From Thermonema lapsum (GTDB taxonomy: Bacteria; Bacteroidota; Bacteroidia; Cytophagales; Thermonemataceae), in NCBI RefSeq assembly GCF_011761635.1, contig NZ_JAASRN010000001.1:310001-374000 (forward strand): 64,000 nt of DNA, in the 5' to 3' direction. Under the pieces are notes generated by a model. It did no database searches. It saw only the letters and a program-made list of their open reading frames with translations, and had not been told where the DNA came from. This document shows, in pieces, positions 27,610-36,032 of this stretch. A program made the position numbers and the translations under genes. Each line of letters opens with the position of its first letter. The first letter of the stretch is position 1.

Positions 27610-30471
27610 TCAGCGCCCGATAAGTACGAAGGCAGCCCAATAATAGGGATGTGGATATTGCTTGCGTATGTTTTTTTGCGCATTGCGAAATGCTGTATGC
27701 GGGCTTTGCTCCTGAAGCAAATAGCCATAAAAGCGGATGAATAAGTCTTTGGTAGCGGCATCGTCTACTTTCCAGAGGCTCATCGCTATACTTTGGGCGC
27801 CAGCTTCGCGGAAGGCACGCTGAAAGCCATATACGCCCTCGCCGGCTTGTGTTTCGCCCAAAGCCGTCTCGCAGGCACTCAGGGCTACCAAGCGGGTGTT
27901 TTGCAGTGGTAGGGTGGTTACTTCATAGGCAGTGAGGATGCCGTTTTCTTCGCCCCGCGCCGAAAGCGAGAGGCTGTCTTGCGTAAAAGCACCTGCACAG
28001 TTGCTTAGTAGTAAACCCGCGCGCAAAAGAGGGTTGCTGCTGGCTTTTTCTGTTTGTATACCCAATATCTGTTCACTTTCTTTTTCCACGTCTTTTAGGA
28101 AATAACCATGAGTAGCTATGTGGACGATAGCCGGCTGCTGTTCTTTCAGCAGGCGCTTGAGATTGCCCTCGTTGGCTTCTTCTTTGCTAAGCAGTACACT
28201 TTGTATTCCACTTTGCTTGAACAATTGGTTCAATGAAAGCACTTCTTGCAAGGTGCCGGGCAGCAGGCTGATTGCCTCGGTTCCGTAAATAGGGTAGCCC
28301 AGCAGCAAGGCTTGCCGCAGCTGCTTTGTGCTGCTTTCTTTTTCCAATACTTCGGTAGGGTGTGAAAGATAAGTAATATCATACAGGTCTATGAGGTATT
28401 GTTCGCTGTTGGGGTGCCACAGGCTTGCCAAACTGATTTGATGGTAGATGCCGTCGGCGCTGATAAACAAATGCTTGACGCCATGACTATTAAGACTTTC
28501 TTCCAAAGGAGCAAAGAAAAAGCCGTAAGACTGCTTGTCGGTGCGCTTGAGTCTTATGTTGGCATGATAATAACTTATGGCTTTCTTTTCCAAGAAGCTG
28601 CTTTCGCCTATAGTGATAAGCTCGGGTGCTTGTGCCGAAGGGTAAAGTATAAAAGCATAGTATTTTGCTTCATGTGAGAGGGAGCGATTGAACAGCGGCA
28701 GGCGCACAAATTCTATCAAGGCACTGCTGGCAGGTATTGCAGCAGCCATTTGCTCGTAGCTGTATTTTTTCATTTGTATTTCTTCGAAAGCTTGTGAGCG
28801 TGAGGAAAGCTTCCTTTCTATATTGACTACATCCTTCTCAAGAGCTTCGATGTCTATTTTTTGCTCTTTCAACTCGCTTTTGCTGAGTGTATAGTAATAG
28901 GCGAGCCTTTCTTTCTTTTGGGTCCATTCATCGTATAGATTTAAAAGGTCGGGGTCTTGGGTTTTGGCAATGCGTGTTCGTATGCTCTCGCTGGTTCGTA
29001 ATAAAATTCCTTTGGTAGATACCCATGCTTCATAGGCTTTGCGCAGGAGTTCAGGGCTTTTTTGTTCAAAAGCAAAATTGAAAAAACGCAGATAAGTTGG
29101 GCGCATCTGCTGCCAGTAGCGTTCTCGCTCGATGGTGCTCATAGAGTTGAAAAACTTGCCTATGAAGTCGGCATTCCATCCTATCACTTCTTCATAGATA
29201 CTGGCGGCTTTATCTGTCATGCCGTTTTTCCAGTAGGCAATAGCCAACCACTCTTTGGTTTGATTGTAGGCAGGGTGTTGCTTGCCTTGTGTCTTTTCGC
29301 GTATGTTTAATACCTCGTTCAAAGAAGCGATGGCTTCCTGTTTGTCGCCATAGAATAACTGAAAGCACCCGAGCTGTTCAAGGGCAGTGGCATAAGCAGG
29401 GTGCTCTTTGCCAAATTTCCTTTCATAAATATCAAGTGCTTCGGTGAGCAGTTTTTTTACATTGGCGATATTGTCCAGTTGCAATTGCAGGGCGGCATAA
29501 AGCGTAAGCAGGTGGGCATAGTCTGGGTGGCGTTTTTTGCCCTGTTTCTCTTTTATTTTGATGGCATTTTCATAAAGGATAGCGGCATCATTCAGGCGCC
29601 CGGTCTCTTGATAAAGCATCGCGAGGTTGATGAGTATCCGTTGATAGTTGGTGTTTTTTTCTCGCGTGTTTTCTTCAGCAATGCGTAGGGCTTTTGCATA
29701 AAGCTCTTGGGCTTCTTTGTGTAGTCCCAGCGTATGCAGCATGTAAGCGTGATTGTTCAGCACAATCGCTTGAGGCATTTGTTGCCTGCTGCTTTGCAAC
29801 AATTTCTGTTCGATGTCTTCAATCAGGCTAAGGGCTTCAGGGTAATAGGCTTGGTGAAAGCGTAGAATGGCGTAGTTGTTTTGTGTGGCATAGTACAGAT
29901 AGTGCTCTTTGCTCAACTCTCGGGTAATCGTAGCAAGCGCTTTGTCAAAATATCTTTCTGCAGCAGAATAATCACCAAGTGTGGTATAAAGCAAGCCCAA
30001 GTCATTGTAGAGACGTGCTTTCTGGGTGGCTTTCGTATTGGAGGGCATGTTTTTTTCGGCATAAAGAAGCCTTTCTTCTGCCCATTTGTATTTGTTGGAA
30101 GCCAAAAGAATTTCAGCCAAGTTTACTGCCTCTTCGAACTCTTGTTGAGGTGTGCGTTGAGATTGGGCATTATTATTGCCGAACAAGGCATTGACTGCCA
30201 GTTTGTCTATTCCCAAATCATAGAAGAGGTCTTTTTCTTCATAAAATCCGGTTTGGTCGGCTACGGCAATGGCAAAACTAAAGTTCAGAGAGTCATATTT
30301 TGCCCGTTTTTTACCGAATACCCCTTCTGCAATGATGTCTTCCATGCTTTGGTCTGATACTTTTTCTACTCCTTTTTTTATTTTTTCTTTGGCTTTATGC
30401 CAGTCTATTTGTGCTTGTAGCAGGCATGGCAAAGCCAAAATGAAAAACAAGGTGCTTAGTTTAGCTTTCAT
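27610..30471 (-). CDS. Secreted TPR-CHAT protein
   Basis: The 953-residue protein has an N-terminal signal peptide (MKAKLSTLFFILALPCLLQAQ), an array of tetratricopeptide repeats over residues about 120-430 (for example NDLGLLYTTLGDYSAAERYFDKAL), a helical linker, and a C-terminal CHAT domain, a caspase-like peptidase fold. The predicted catalytic pair is His in IVHIATHGYF and Cys in VALSACETALGE, both present. The protein ends shortly after HPYYWAAFVLIG, the usual CHAT end. CHAT peptidases are known from Craspase and gasdermin systems, but those are cytosolic; this one is exported, so its role is open. ATG at 30471 is chosen for the signal peptide; a longer upstream frame is not supported. 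Confidence 0.88.
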   Translation of the reverse strand: MKAKLSTLFFILALPCLLQAQIDWHKAKEKIKKGVEKVSDQSMEDIIAEGVFGKKRAKYDSLNFSFAIAVADQTGFYEEKDLFYDLGIDKLAVNALFGNNNAQSQRTPQQEFEEAVNLAEILLASNKYKWAEERLLYAEKNMPSNTKATQKARLYNDLGLLYTTLGDYSAAERYFDKALATITRELSKEHYLYYATQNNYAILRFHQAYYPEALSLIEDIEQKLLQSSRQQMPQAIVLNNHAYMLHTLGLHKEAQELYAKALRIAEENTREKNTNYQRILINLAMLYQETGRLNDAAILYENAIKIKEKQGKKRHPDYAHLLTLYAALQLQLDNIANVKKLLTEALDIYERKFGKEHPAYATALEQLGCFQLFYGDKQEAIASLNEVLNIREKTQGKQHPAYNQTKEWLAIAYWKNGMTDKAASIYEEVIGWNADFIGKFFNSMSTIERERYWQQMRPTYLRFFNFAFEQKSPELLRKAYEAWVSTKGILLRTSESIRTRIAKTQDPDLLNLYDEWTQKKERLAYYYTLSKSELKEQKIDIEALEKDVVNIERKLSSRSQAFEEIQMKKYSYEQMAAAIPASSALIEFVRLPLFNRSLSHEAKYYAFILYPSAQAPELITIGESSFLEKKAISYYHANIRLKRTDKQSYGFFFAPLEESLNSHGVKHLFISADGIYHQISLASLWHPNSEQYLIDLYDITYLSHPTEVLEKESSTKQLRQALLLGYPIYGTEAISLLPGTLQEVLSLNQLFKQSGIQSVLLSKEEANEGNLKRLLKEQQPAIVHIATHGYFLKDVEKESEQILGIQTEKASSNPLLRAGLLLSNCAGAFTQDSLSLSARGEENGILTAYEVTTLPLQNTRLVALSACETALGETQAGEGVYGFQRAFREAGAQSIAMSLWKVDDAATKDLFIRFYGYLLQEQSPHTAFRNAQKNIRKQYPHPYYWAAFVLIGR

Positions 30472-30510
30472 GGTATTTGCATGCTTGGGTATTATGTTGA
30501 AAAATAATGA

Positions 30511-30543
30511 AAAAGGGGGCAAATGCCAAAAATGACATTTGCC
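30511..30543 (-). terminator. Terminator after the glycosyl hydrolase-like gene
   Basis: An 8-bp perfect stem (30518-30525 with 30536-30543) closes a 10-nt loop. On the minus strand it is followed by CCC and five T. Confidence 0.65.
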
Positions 30544-30572
30544 ACAAATCCTTTTTTTTGAAAAAAAGGTAT

Positions 30573-32207
30573 TCAATATTTTCTGTAAGGAATGAGAGTG
30601 CTGCCCGCATGCTGGCTGCCATACACCGGCGAGGGTTCGGCTACTGCCGAAGCATAACGACGGCTTTCGTTGTGCAGACGGTCACAGGCAGTAACTACAT
30701 AGATGGCAGGCAAGTCATGGGCACCAGTATCGATAAAGTGCTCATCCTTGCCTATGTAAACGATTTTATCCGGTCGGCTCAAATCGATGGGTTCGGCAAG
30801 CGAAAAGCGGTAAAGCACATAATAAGCGGCAGGCTCTCCGTCGGGGGCAAGCGGGGGCGTGGACCACTGCAGCTGCACGCCTTGCCGGCTCAAATGTGCA
30901 GTCAGTTTAGGGGGTGCCTCCGCTGCAATGCTGTCCTTCCATGGCATGGGGGGAGGCAGTGCTGGGTAACGATAGAAGTACTGCGCCAAAGAGTCCAAGA
31001 TATGAAAGGGGTTGCGGTAAAGGTGCTTGGCAGAAAAGAATATACTGCCTTTGATAGCATCGTATGCCACTTTTTTTCTTAGCTGTCGCGGCAGCTCCTG
31101 CGGGTCATGCCATGTGTTGTCGCCTCCATCTTCCCCGTCAACCTTATATAAGGCGTGCCCTACGTACACATGCCTACCAAAAGAGTTTTTGTGCCACCAG
31201 GGCACCAGCACGTCGTAGTTGCCATAGCGCGAGCGGGTACTCCAGTAGAGTTGTGGCGCTATGTAGTCAATCCATCCTTCACGGAGCCACTTGCGGGTAT
31301 CGGCATAGAGGGCATCGTAAGAGGCGTGCCATATTTTGGTAGCGGAGCCGAGGCTGTCTTTTGAAGCATTGCGCCAAACGCCAATGGGGCTGATGCCAAA
31401 CTTTATATGCGGTTTGAGGCGTTGGAGGGTGTCGTGAATCGCCCGAATAAGCAAATCCACATTATGGCGGCGCCAGTCGTGAATGTTATCAAACTGCTTT
31501 TGGTTATAGCGCAGATAAGTGGCATAATCGTCTATTTTCTCCTCGGGCACCTGATAGGGGTAAAAATAGTCATCGAAGTGTACACCATCGATGTCATAGT
31601 TTTTTGCTACTTCTTTGATAAGCGTTACAATATAGTCGCGTACAGCTGGTATCCCCGGATTGAAGTATTTCTTTCCGTTGTAATCGAAAAACCAAGCAGG
31701 GCATTTGTTCGATATGTGTTCGTCGTGCAATTGAGCAGCCTGAAGGTTTGATACCGCACGGTAAGGGTTAAACCATGCATGAAACTCTATGTTGCGCTTG
31801 TGCGCTTCTTCTATCATGAACGCCAGAGGGTCGTAATAGGGGTAAGGTGCTTCGCCCTGTGTGCCGGTCAGGTAGGCAGACCAAGGCTCGTAGCGGCTTG
31901 GATAAAAAGCATCGGCAGTGGGGCGTATTTGCACAATTACGGCATTGAAATGGTATTTCTGCAGGGTGTCGAGCAAGGCAATAAACTCCTTGCGTTGTTC
32001 TTCGGGGGGAAGTCCTCGCCGTGAGGGCCAGTCGATGTTGTTGAGGGTGGCTACCCACACTGCTCGGAACTCATACTTTTGCGGAGAGTGGTGTTGTCCC
32101 TTGCTGGTGTTGAAAAAGGTGCTCGCGAACCATAAAAAAAACCAAAGAGTAAATCTCCCAATAAGCATAAACAGCACTGTTTGCATTTTCTTTTTAAAGA
32201 AAAGCAT
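30573..32207 (-). CDS. Family 10-like glycosyl hydrolase (GHL10/DUF187)
   Basis: The 544-residue exported protein starts with a Lys-rich n-region and a hydrophobic core (VLFMLIGRFTLWFFLWFA). The central (beta/alpha)8 domain matches the GHL10 family: EFRAVWVATLNNIDWPS, NAVIVQIRPTADAFYPS, IEFHAWFNPYR, YDIDGVHFDDYFYP and IDYIAPQLYWS, with the acidic DGVHFDDY likely at the active site. The C-terminal 100 residues look like a fibronectin-III-like domain (VQLQWSTPPLAPDGEPAAYYVLYR). The natural substrate of GHL10 enzymes is not well established; some act on peptidoglycan-related glycans. Confidence 0.87.
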   Translation of the reverse strand: MLFFKKKMQTVLFMLIGRFTLWFFLWFASTFFNTSKGQHHSPQKYEFRAVWVATLNNIDWPSRRGLPPEEQRKEFIALLDTLQKYHFNAVIVQIRPTADAFYPSRYEPWSAYLTGTQGEAPYPYYDPLAFMIEEAHKRNIEFHAWFNPYRAVSNLQAAQLHDEHISNKCPAWFFDYNGKKYFNPGIPAVRDYIVTLIKEVAKNYDIDGVHFDDYFYPYQVPEEKIDDYATYLRYNQKQFDNIHDWRRHNVDLLIRAIHDTLQRLKPHIKFGISPIGVWRNASKDSLGSATKIWHASYDALYADTRKWLREGWIDYIAPQLYWSTRSRYGNYDVLVPWWHKNSFGRHVYVGHALYKVDGEDGGDNTWHDPQELPRQLRKKVAYDAIKGSIFFSAKHLYRNPFHILDSLAQYFYRYPALPPPMPWKDSIAAEAPPKLTAHLSRQGVQLQWSTPPLAPDGEPAAYYVLYRFSLAEPIDLSRPDKIVYIGKDEHFIDTGAHDLPAIYVVTACDRLHNESRRYASAVAEPSPVYGSQHAGSTLIPYRKY

Positions 32208-32215
32208 TTTGTTCG

Positions 32216-32257
32216 AAAAAAAGAAGCACCTGCCGAAAGTATGGACAGGTGCTTTAT
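32216..32257 (-). terminator. Terminator after the acyl-CoA dehydrogenase gene
   Basis: A 9-bp perfect stem (32224-32232 with 32246-32254, AAGCACCTG and its complement) is followed on the minus strand by C and a run of T. Confidence 0.7.
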
Positions 32258-32282
32258 GATAATGAAGAAAGGAAATATTCTG

Positions 32283-33494
32283 TTATTTGAAAGCCGGTAT
32301 GCCTGTGATGGCGGCGCCCAGTATCAATAGGTGGATATCGTGGGTACCCTCATAGGTTACTACCGACTCGAGGTTCATCATATGGCGCATGATGGGGTAT
32401 TCATTGGTGATGCCCATCCCCCCCAGTATCTGGCGCGCTTCACGGGCAACACGCAGGGCAATCTCTACGTTGTTGCGTTTGGCAAGCGATATCTGTGCCG
32501 AGGTGGCTTTGCCTTCGTTCATCAGTTGCCCCAAACGCAAGCATATGAGCTGCGCTTTGGTGATTTCTGTAAGCATTTCTGCCAATTTCTTTTGAGTCAA
32601 TTGGAAGGCGGCAATGGGCTTGTCGAACTGGATACGCTCTTTGGCATAGCGCAAGGCGGTGTCGTAGCAGTCCATGGCTGCACCCAAAGCGCCCCACGAG
32701 ATGCCGTAACGCGCCGAGTCGAGGCACTGCAGCGGTCCAGACAAGCCATCGGCACCGGGTAACAGGTTTTCCTTGGGCACCTTCACGTTGTCGAAGACCA
32801 GCTCGCCAGTGGTGCTTGCGCGCAACGACCACTTGCCATGTATTTCAGGCGCGCTGAAGCCTTCCATCCCTTTTTCTACAATTAAACCTTTGATACGACC
32901 GGCTTCGTTTTTTGCCCAAACGACTGCCACGTCAGCCATGGGGGCATTCGAAATCCACATCTTCGAGCCGTTGAGCAGGTAATGGTCGCCCATGTCTTTG
33001 AAGTGCGTCTTCATGCCGCCTGGATTCGAGCCGAAGTCGGGTTCTGTCAAGCCAAAACAACCGAGCCACTCGCCCGATGCCAACTTGGGCAAGTATTTAC
33101 GGCGCTGCTCTTCTGAGCCGAATTTATAGATGGGATACATCACCAAAGAGCCTTGCACCGAAGCAGTAGAGCGCATGCCCGAGTCGCCACGCTCAATTTC
33201 TTGCATCATCAAGCCATAGGCTATGTAGTCCAGTCCACCTCCGCCATATTCTTGTGGTATGGTAGGACCAAACACCCCCAGCTCGCCAAACTTGCGCACA
33301 ATCTCATAGGGAAAATGCGCCTTTTCATACCAGTCTTCAATGTAAGGCGATATTTCGCGCTTTACGAAGTCGCGTACAGCTTGGCGAATCATTTTATGCT
33401 CTTCGCTGAGCAGGTCGTCTATGTTGTAAAAGTCTGGCGACTCGAAGAGGTCTGCTTTTACCTTTTTTTGAAATTGCATGGTTTCCTGAATCAT
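32283..33494 (-). CDS. Acyl-CoA dehydrogenase, glutaryl-CoA dehydrogenase-like
   Basis: FAD enzyme of 403 residues. FAD and substrate motifs are GCFGLTEPDFGSNPGGM, WISNAPMADVAVVWAK, and RQILGGMGI. The C-terminal ESVVTYEGTHDIHLLILG holds the catalytic Glu at the place and in the context typical of glutaryl-CoA dehydrogenases, which oxidise and decarboxylate glutaryl-CoA to crotonyl-CoA in lysine and tryptophan degradation. The specificity is inferred from this motif and overall similarity. A TAnnTTTG match on the minus strand (CAAAGGTA at 33544-33551) lies 50 nt before the start. Confidence 0.9.
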   Translation of the reverse strand: MIQETMQFQKKVKADLFESPDFYNIDDLLSEEHKMIRQAVRDFVKREISPYIEDWYEKAHFPYEIVRKFGELGVFGPTIPQEYGGGGLDYIAYGLMMQEIERGDSGMRSTASVQGSLVMYPIYKFGSEEQRRKYLPKLASGEWLGCFGLTEPDFGSNPGGMKTHFKDMGDHYLLNGSKMWISNAPMADVAVVWAKNEAGRIKGLIVEKGMEGFSAPEIHGKWSLRASTTGELVFDNVKVPKENLLPGADGLSGPLQCLDSARYGISWGALGAAMDCYDTALRYAKERIQFDKPIAAFQLTQKKLAEMLTEITKAQLICLRLGQLMNEGKATSAQISLAKRNNVEIALRVAREARQILGGMGITNEYPIMRHMMNLESVVTYEGTHDIHLLILGAAITGIPAFK

Positions 33495-33568
33495 AATTTT
33501 GGCGTTTATTCTTTAAATCAAAAGAGAGAGTATTATGTTTAGGCAAAGGTACAAAAAAAGCAGCTACC

Positions 33569-34771
33569 TTACACCCCCGAGCTTTTGATGATAAAACCCA
33601 AAATCAAGCCCATCACCACGATAAGCGGTGCAGGGATGCGGCTATATTGCAGCAGCAAGAAAGTACCTATCACAAAAAAGATGTTCCAAAAAAGGCGCAA
33701 ATTGGGGCTTTCGACAAGCGGAAAGAACAGCAGAATAGCCGCTGCAATCACCAAACCGGCACTGGTAGCATTGATGCCTTCTAGCGAGGCACGTACAGGA
33801 CGATATTTTTTCAGCTCATCCCAAAACTGTATGACAAAAAAGATAAGAAAGGTGCCGGGTAGAAAAATTCCGGTGGCTGCCAGAATCCCACCCCAGATGC
33901 TGCCGGTGGGTCCGTAATGGCGCATAGCCAGCGCTCCCACATAAGAAGCAAAAGAGAAAGTAGGACCCGGCATGGCTTGGGCTATGGCATAGCCCGTCAG
34001 AAATTCGTTGCCGCTCAGCAGGTGTTTGAACTTCACAAACTCACCATACATCATGGGTACCAATACCTGACCACCGCCAAAGATAAGTGAGCCTAAGCGG
34101 TAGAAGTTGGTCAGTAGGCGCAGGCTGAGTGAGTCGGTAAGGTCAGCTACCAATGCCAAACCGGCAAATAAACCCGCATAGAGCGTGAAATAACGCCAAC
34201 GGATATGCAACGGGCGGTGCATTTCCTTGGGCTGCTTTTCAAACTTAAAAGCCGTTACTACTCCCCCGGCAAGTATAATGAGCGGAAACACCCAAGGTTG
34301 ATATGCCCAAGAGGAAATGGCTGCTGAGGCTATCATCAAAAACAGGGCGGTTTTGGTCTTGATGATTTTCTTGCTGACGCGCAAAGCCGCATGTGCTATG
34401 AATCCCACCGCCATTGGTTGAATGAAACGAGTAAAGCTTAGTGAAATATTTTGTTCTTGCAGGTGGTTGAGCAGCAGTGCTGCTGTTATCATAAACGAAA
34501 CGGTAGGGGTGGTCCACACAAAAAGGGTGAGCAGTGCCAGGGGAAAACCTCCTATTCTATAACCAATAGCCGTGATGGTTTGGGTAGAAGTAGGACCGGG
34601 CAAAACCTGACATAAAGCGTTCAGCTCTATCAACTCCTCTTCGCTGAGGTAGCGCCGCTTGTCCACAAACTGCCTAAAAAACAAAGAGATGTGGGCTTGG
34701 GGTCCTCCAAAAGAAGTGAGGGATATCCATAGTGTGTCGCGCAAAAAAATAAAGTACCGTAAATGGCGCAT
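33569..34771 (-). CDS. Chromate transporter, ChrA family
   Basis: The 400-residue integral membrane protein has the two homologous halves of the long-chain ChrA family. Each half carries the signature: SLTSFGGPQAHISLFFRQFV with QVLPGPTSTQTITAIGYRIGG in the first, and GSLIFGGGQVLVPMMYGEF with AQAMPGPTFSFASYVGA in the second. About ten hydrophobic segments are visible. The family exports chromate, driven by membrane potential, but related proteins may act on other anions. It follows the oxygenase gene on the same strand after 85 nt. Confidence 0.9.
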   Translation of the reverse strand: MRHLRYFIFLRDTLWISLTSFGGPQAHISLFFRQFVDKRRYLSEEELIELNALCQVLPGPTSTQTITAIGYRIGGFPLALLTLFVWTTPTVSFMITAALLLNHLQEQNISLSFTRFIQPMAVGFIAHAALRVSKKIIKTKTALFLMIASAAISSWAYQPWVFPLIILAGGVVTAFKFEKQPKEMHRPLHIRWRYFTLYAGLFAGLALVADLTDSLSLRLLTNFYRLGSLIFGGGQVLVPMMYGEFVKFKHLLSGNEFLTGYAIAQAMPGPTFSFASYVGALAMRHYGPTGSIWGGILAATGIFLPGTFLIFFVIQFWDELKKYRPVRASLEGINATSAGLVIAAAILLFFPLVESPNLRLFWNIFFVIGTFLLLQYSRIPAPLIVVMGLILGFIIKSSGV

Positions 34772-34815
34772 AGTTTCTTACACAGGGAGAGGCAAAGCAA
34801 ATGCAAAAGACACGA

Positions 34816-34842
34816 GGCGCTTGCTTGCTTCAAGCAGGCGCC
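34816..34842 (-). terminator. Hairpin after the oxygenase gene
   Basis: An 11-bp stem with one mismatched position (34816-34827 with 34831-34842, GGCGC-TGCTTG and complement) and a 3-nt loop lies 15 nt after the oxygenase stop. The T tract on the minus strand is poor, so it may be a terminator or an mRNA stabiliser. Confidence 0.45.
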
Positions 34843-34856
34843 CCGGCATATGAAAC

Positions 34857-35846
34857 CTACTTCTTCAACAAGCCTATTTCTATGAGGCGTTGACGCAAAA
34901 ACTCACCGGCAGTGATGTCGGGATATTGCTTGGGATTTTGTTCATCGATGCAGCTTTCCAAGCAGGCAAGGCTCATCTCTGAGCGAGGATGCAAAAAGAA
35001 AGGAATGGAATAGCGGGGTTCGTGCATCTTTTCACGGGGTGGATTCACTACCCGGTGGATGGTCGATTTTAGTTTGTTGTTGGTCAGTCGCGAAAGCATG
35101 TCGCCTACGTTAATCACCACTTCGTCTTCTTTGGGTATAGCCGGAATCCACTTGCCGTCGTGGCGCAGCACTTCCAGTCCTTCGGCACTGGCGCCCATCA
35201 GCAGCGTGATGAGGTTGATATCGCCATGTGCAGCAGCTCGCACCGAACCAGGGGGCAGGGCATCCGGGTTTTCTATGGGGTAGTAGTGAATGGTGCGCAA
35301 GATGCTGTTGCCTTTTTCTACTTTGTCTTCGAAGTAGTCTTCTTCCAAGCCTAAATAGAGGGCAATGGCGCGCAGCAACTGGCGCCCAGCCTTTTCCAAA
35401 GTGCGGAAAGCATGTAGCGTTTCTTCCTTGAATTCGGGCAGTTCCTCGGGCCATAGGTTGGGCGGATAGTCTTCGGCAGGCAAATTGTCTTCTGGACGGA
35501 TGTCCTCTTGCCCAATCTGGTAAAACTCTTTCAGGTCGGGCACGGGGTGGTCTTTGGCGTGCTCTTGGTTGCGGGGGGTGTAGCCGCGCTGCCCTGCCAA
35601 CTCTGCTTTGTGGTATTTCATCTTTACTTCGTCGGGCAAAGCAAAGAATTTCTTAACCACTTCATACAAGCGCTGGCGTCGGTCGGCAGTGAAGCCGTGA
35701 TTTTTCACCGCCACGAAACCTATGTTTTGAAATGCCTTGCCCAGCTCTTCTACAAATTTGGCTTTGCGGGTAGGGTCGCCTGAGCTAAAGTCTGCCAAGT
35801 CCACCACAGGGATGGAGTCATAAAGTATTTCAGCTTTGTGTGCCAT
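34857..35846 (-). CDS. 2-oxoglutarate/Fe(II)-dependent oxygenase, isopenicillin N synthase family
   Basis: The 329-residue protein has the N-terminal DIOX domain (IPVVDLADFSSG, then FVAVKNHGF) and the double-stranded beta-helix core. Iron ligands are HGD in AAHGDINLITLLMG and the distal His in STIHRVVNPP; the co-substrate Arg and Ser are in EPRYSIPFFLHP. The family includes isopenicillin N synthase and plant hormone oxygenases. Bacterial members of this kind usually have no known substrate, and the flanking genes give no hint. Confidence 0.85.
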   Translation of the reverse strand: MAHKAEILYDSIPVVDLADFSSGDPTRKAKFVEELGKAFQNIGFVAVKNHGFTADRRQRLYEVVKKFFALPDEVKMKYHKAELAGQRGYTPRNQEHAKDHPVPDLKEFYQIGQEDIRPEDNLPAEDYPPNLWPEELPEFKEETLHAFRTLEKAGRQLLRAIALYLGLEEDYFEDKVEKGNSILRTIHYYPIENPDALPPGSVRAAAHGDINLITLLMGASAEGLEVLRHDGKWIPAIPKEDEVVINVGDMLSRLTNNKLKSTIHRVVNPPREKMHEPRYSIPFFLHPRSEMSLACLESCIDEQNPKQYPDITAGEFLRQRLIEIGLLKK

Positions 35847-36032
35847 AGGTTTTGATGGTTTTGAACTCGATTAGCAAGGCAATTTACAAAAAGCCGCGCA
35901 AGTGGACAAAGTAACCGCGTGATGTTAATATATTACATTTCTTTACCGGCAAAACAATTGCACATAGCACAGAATTTGCTTACCTTTTCATAAAAAGACT
36001 GTATTAACCTATAAGCTAAAAAATGAAAGGTT

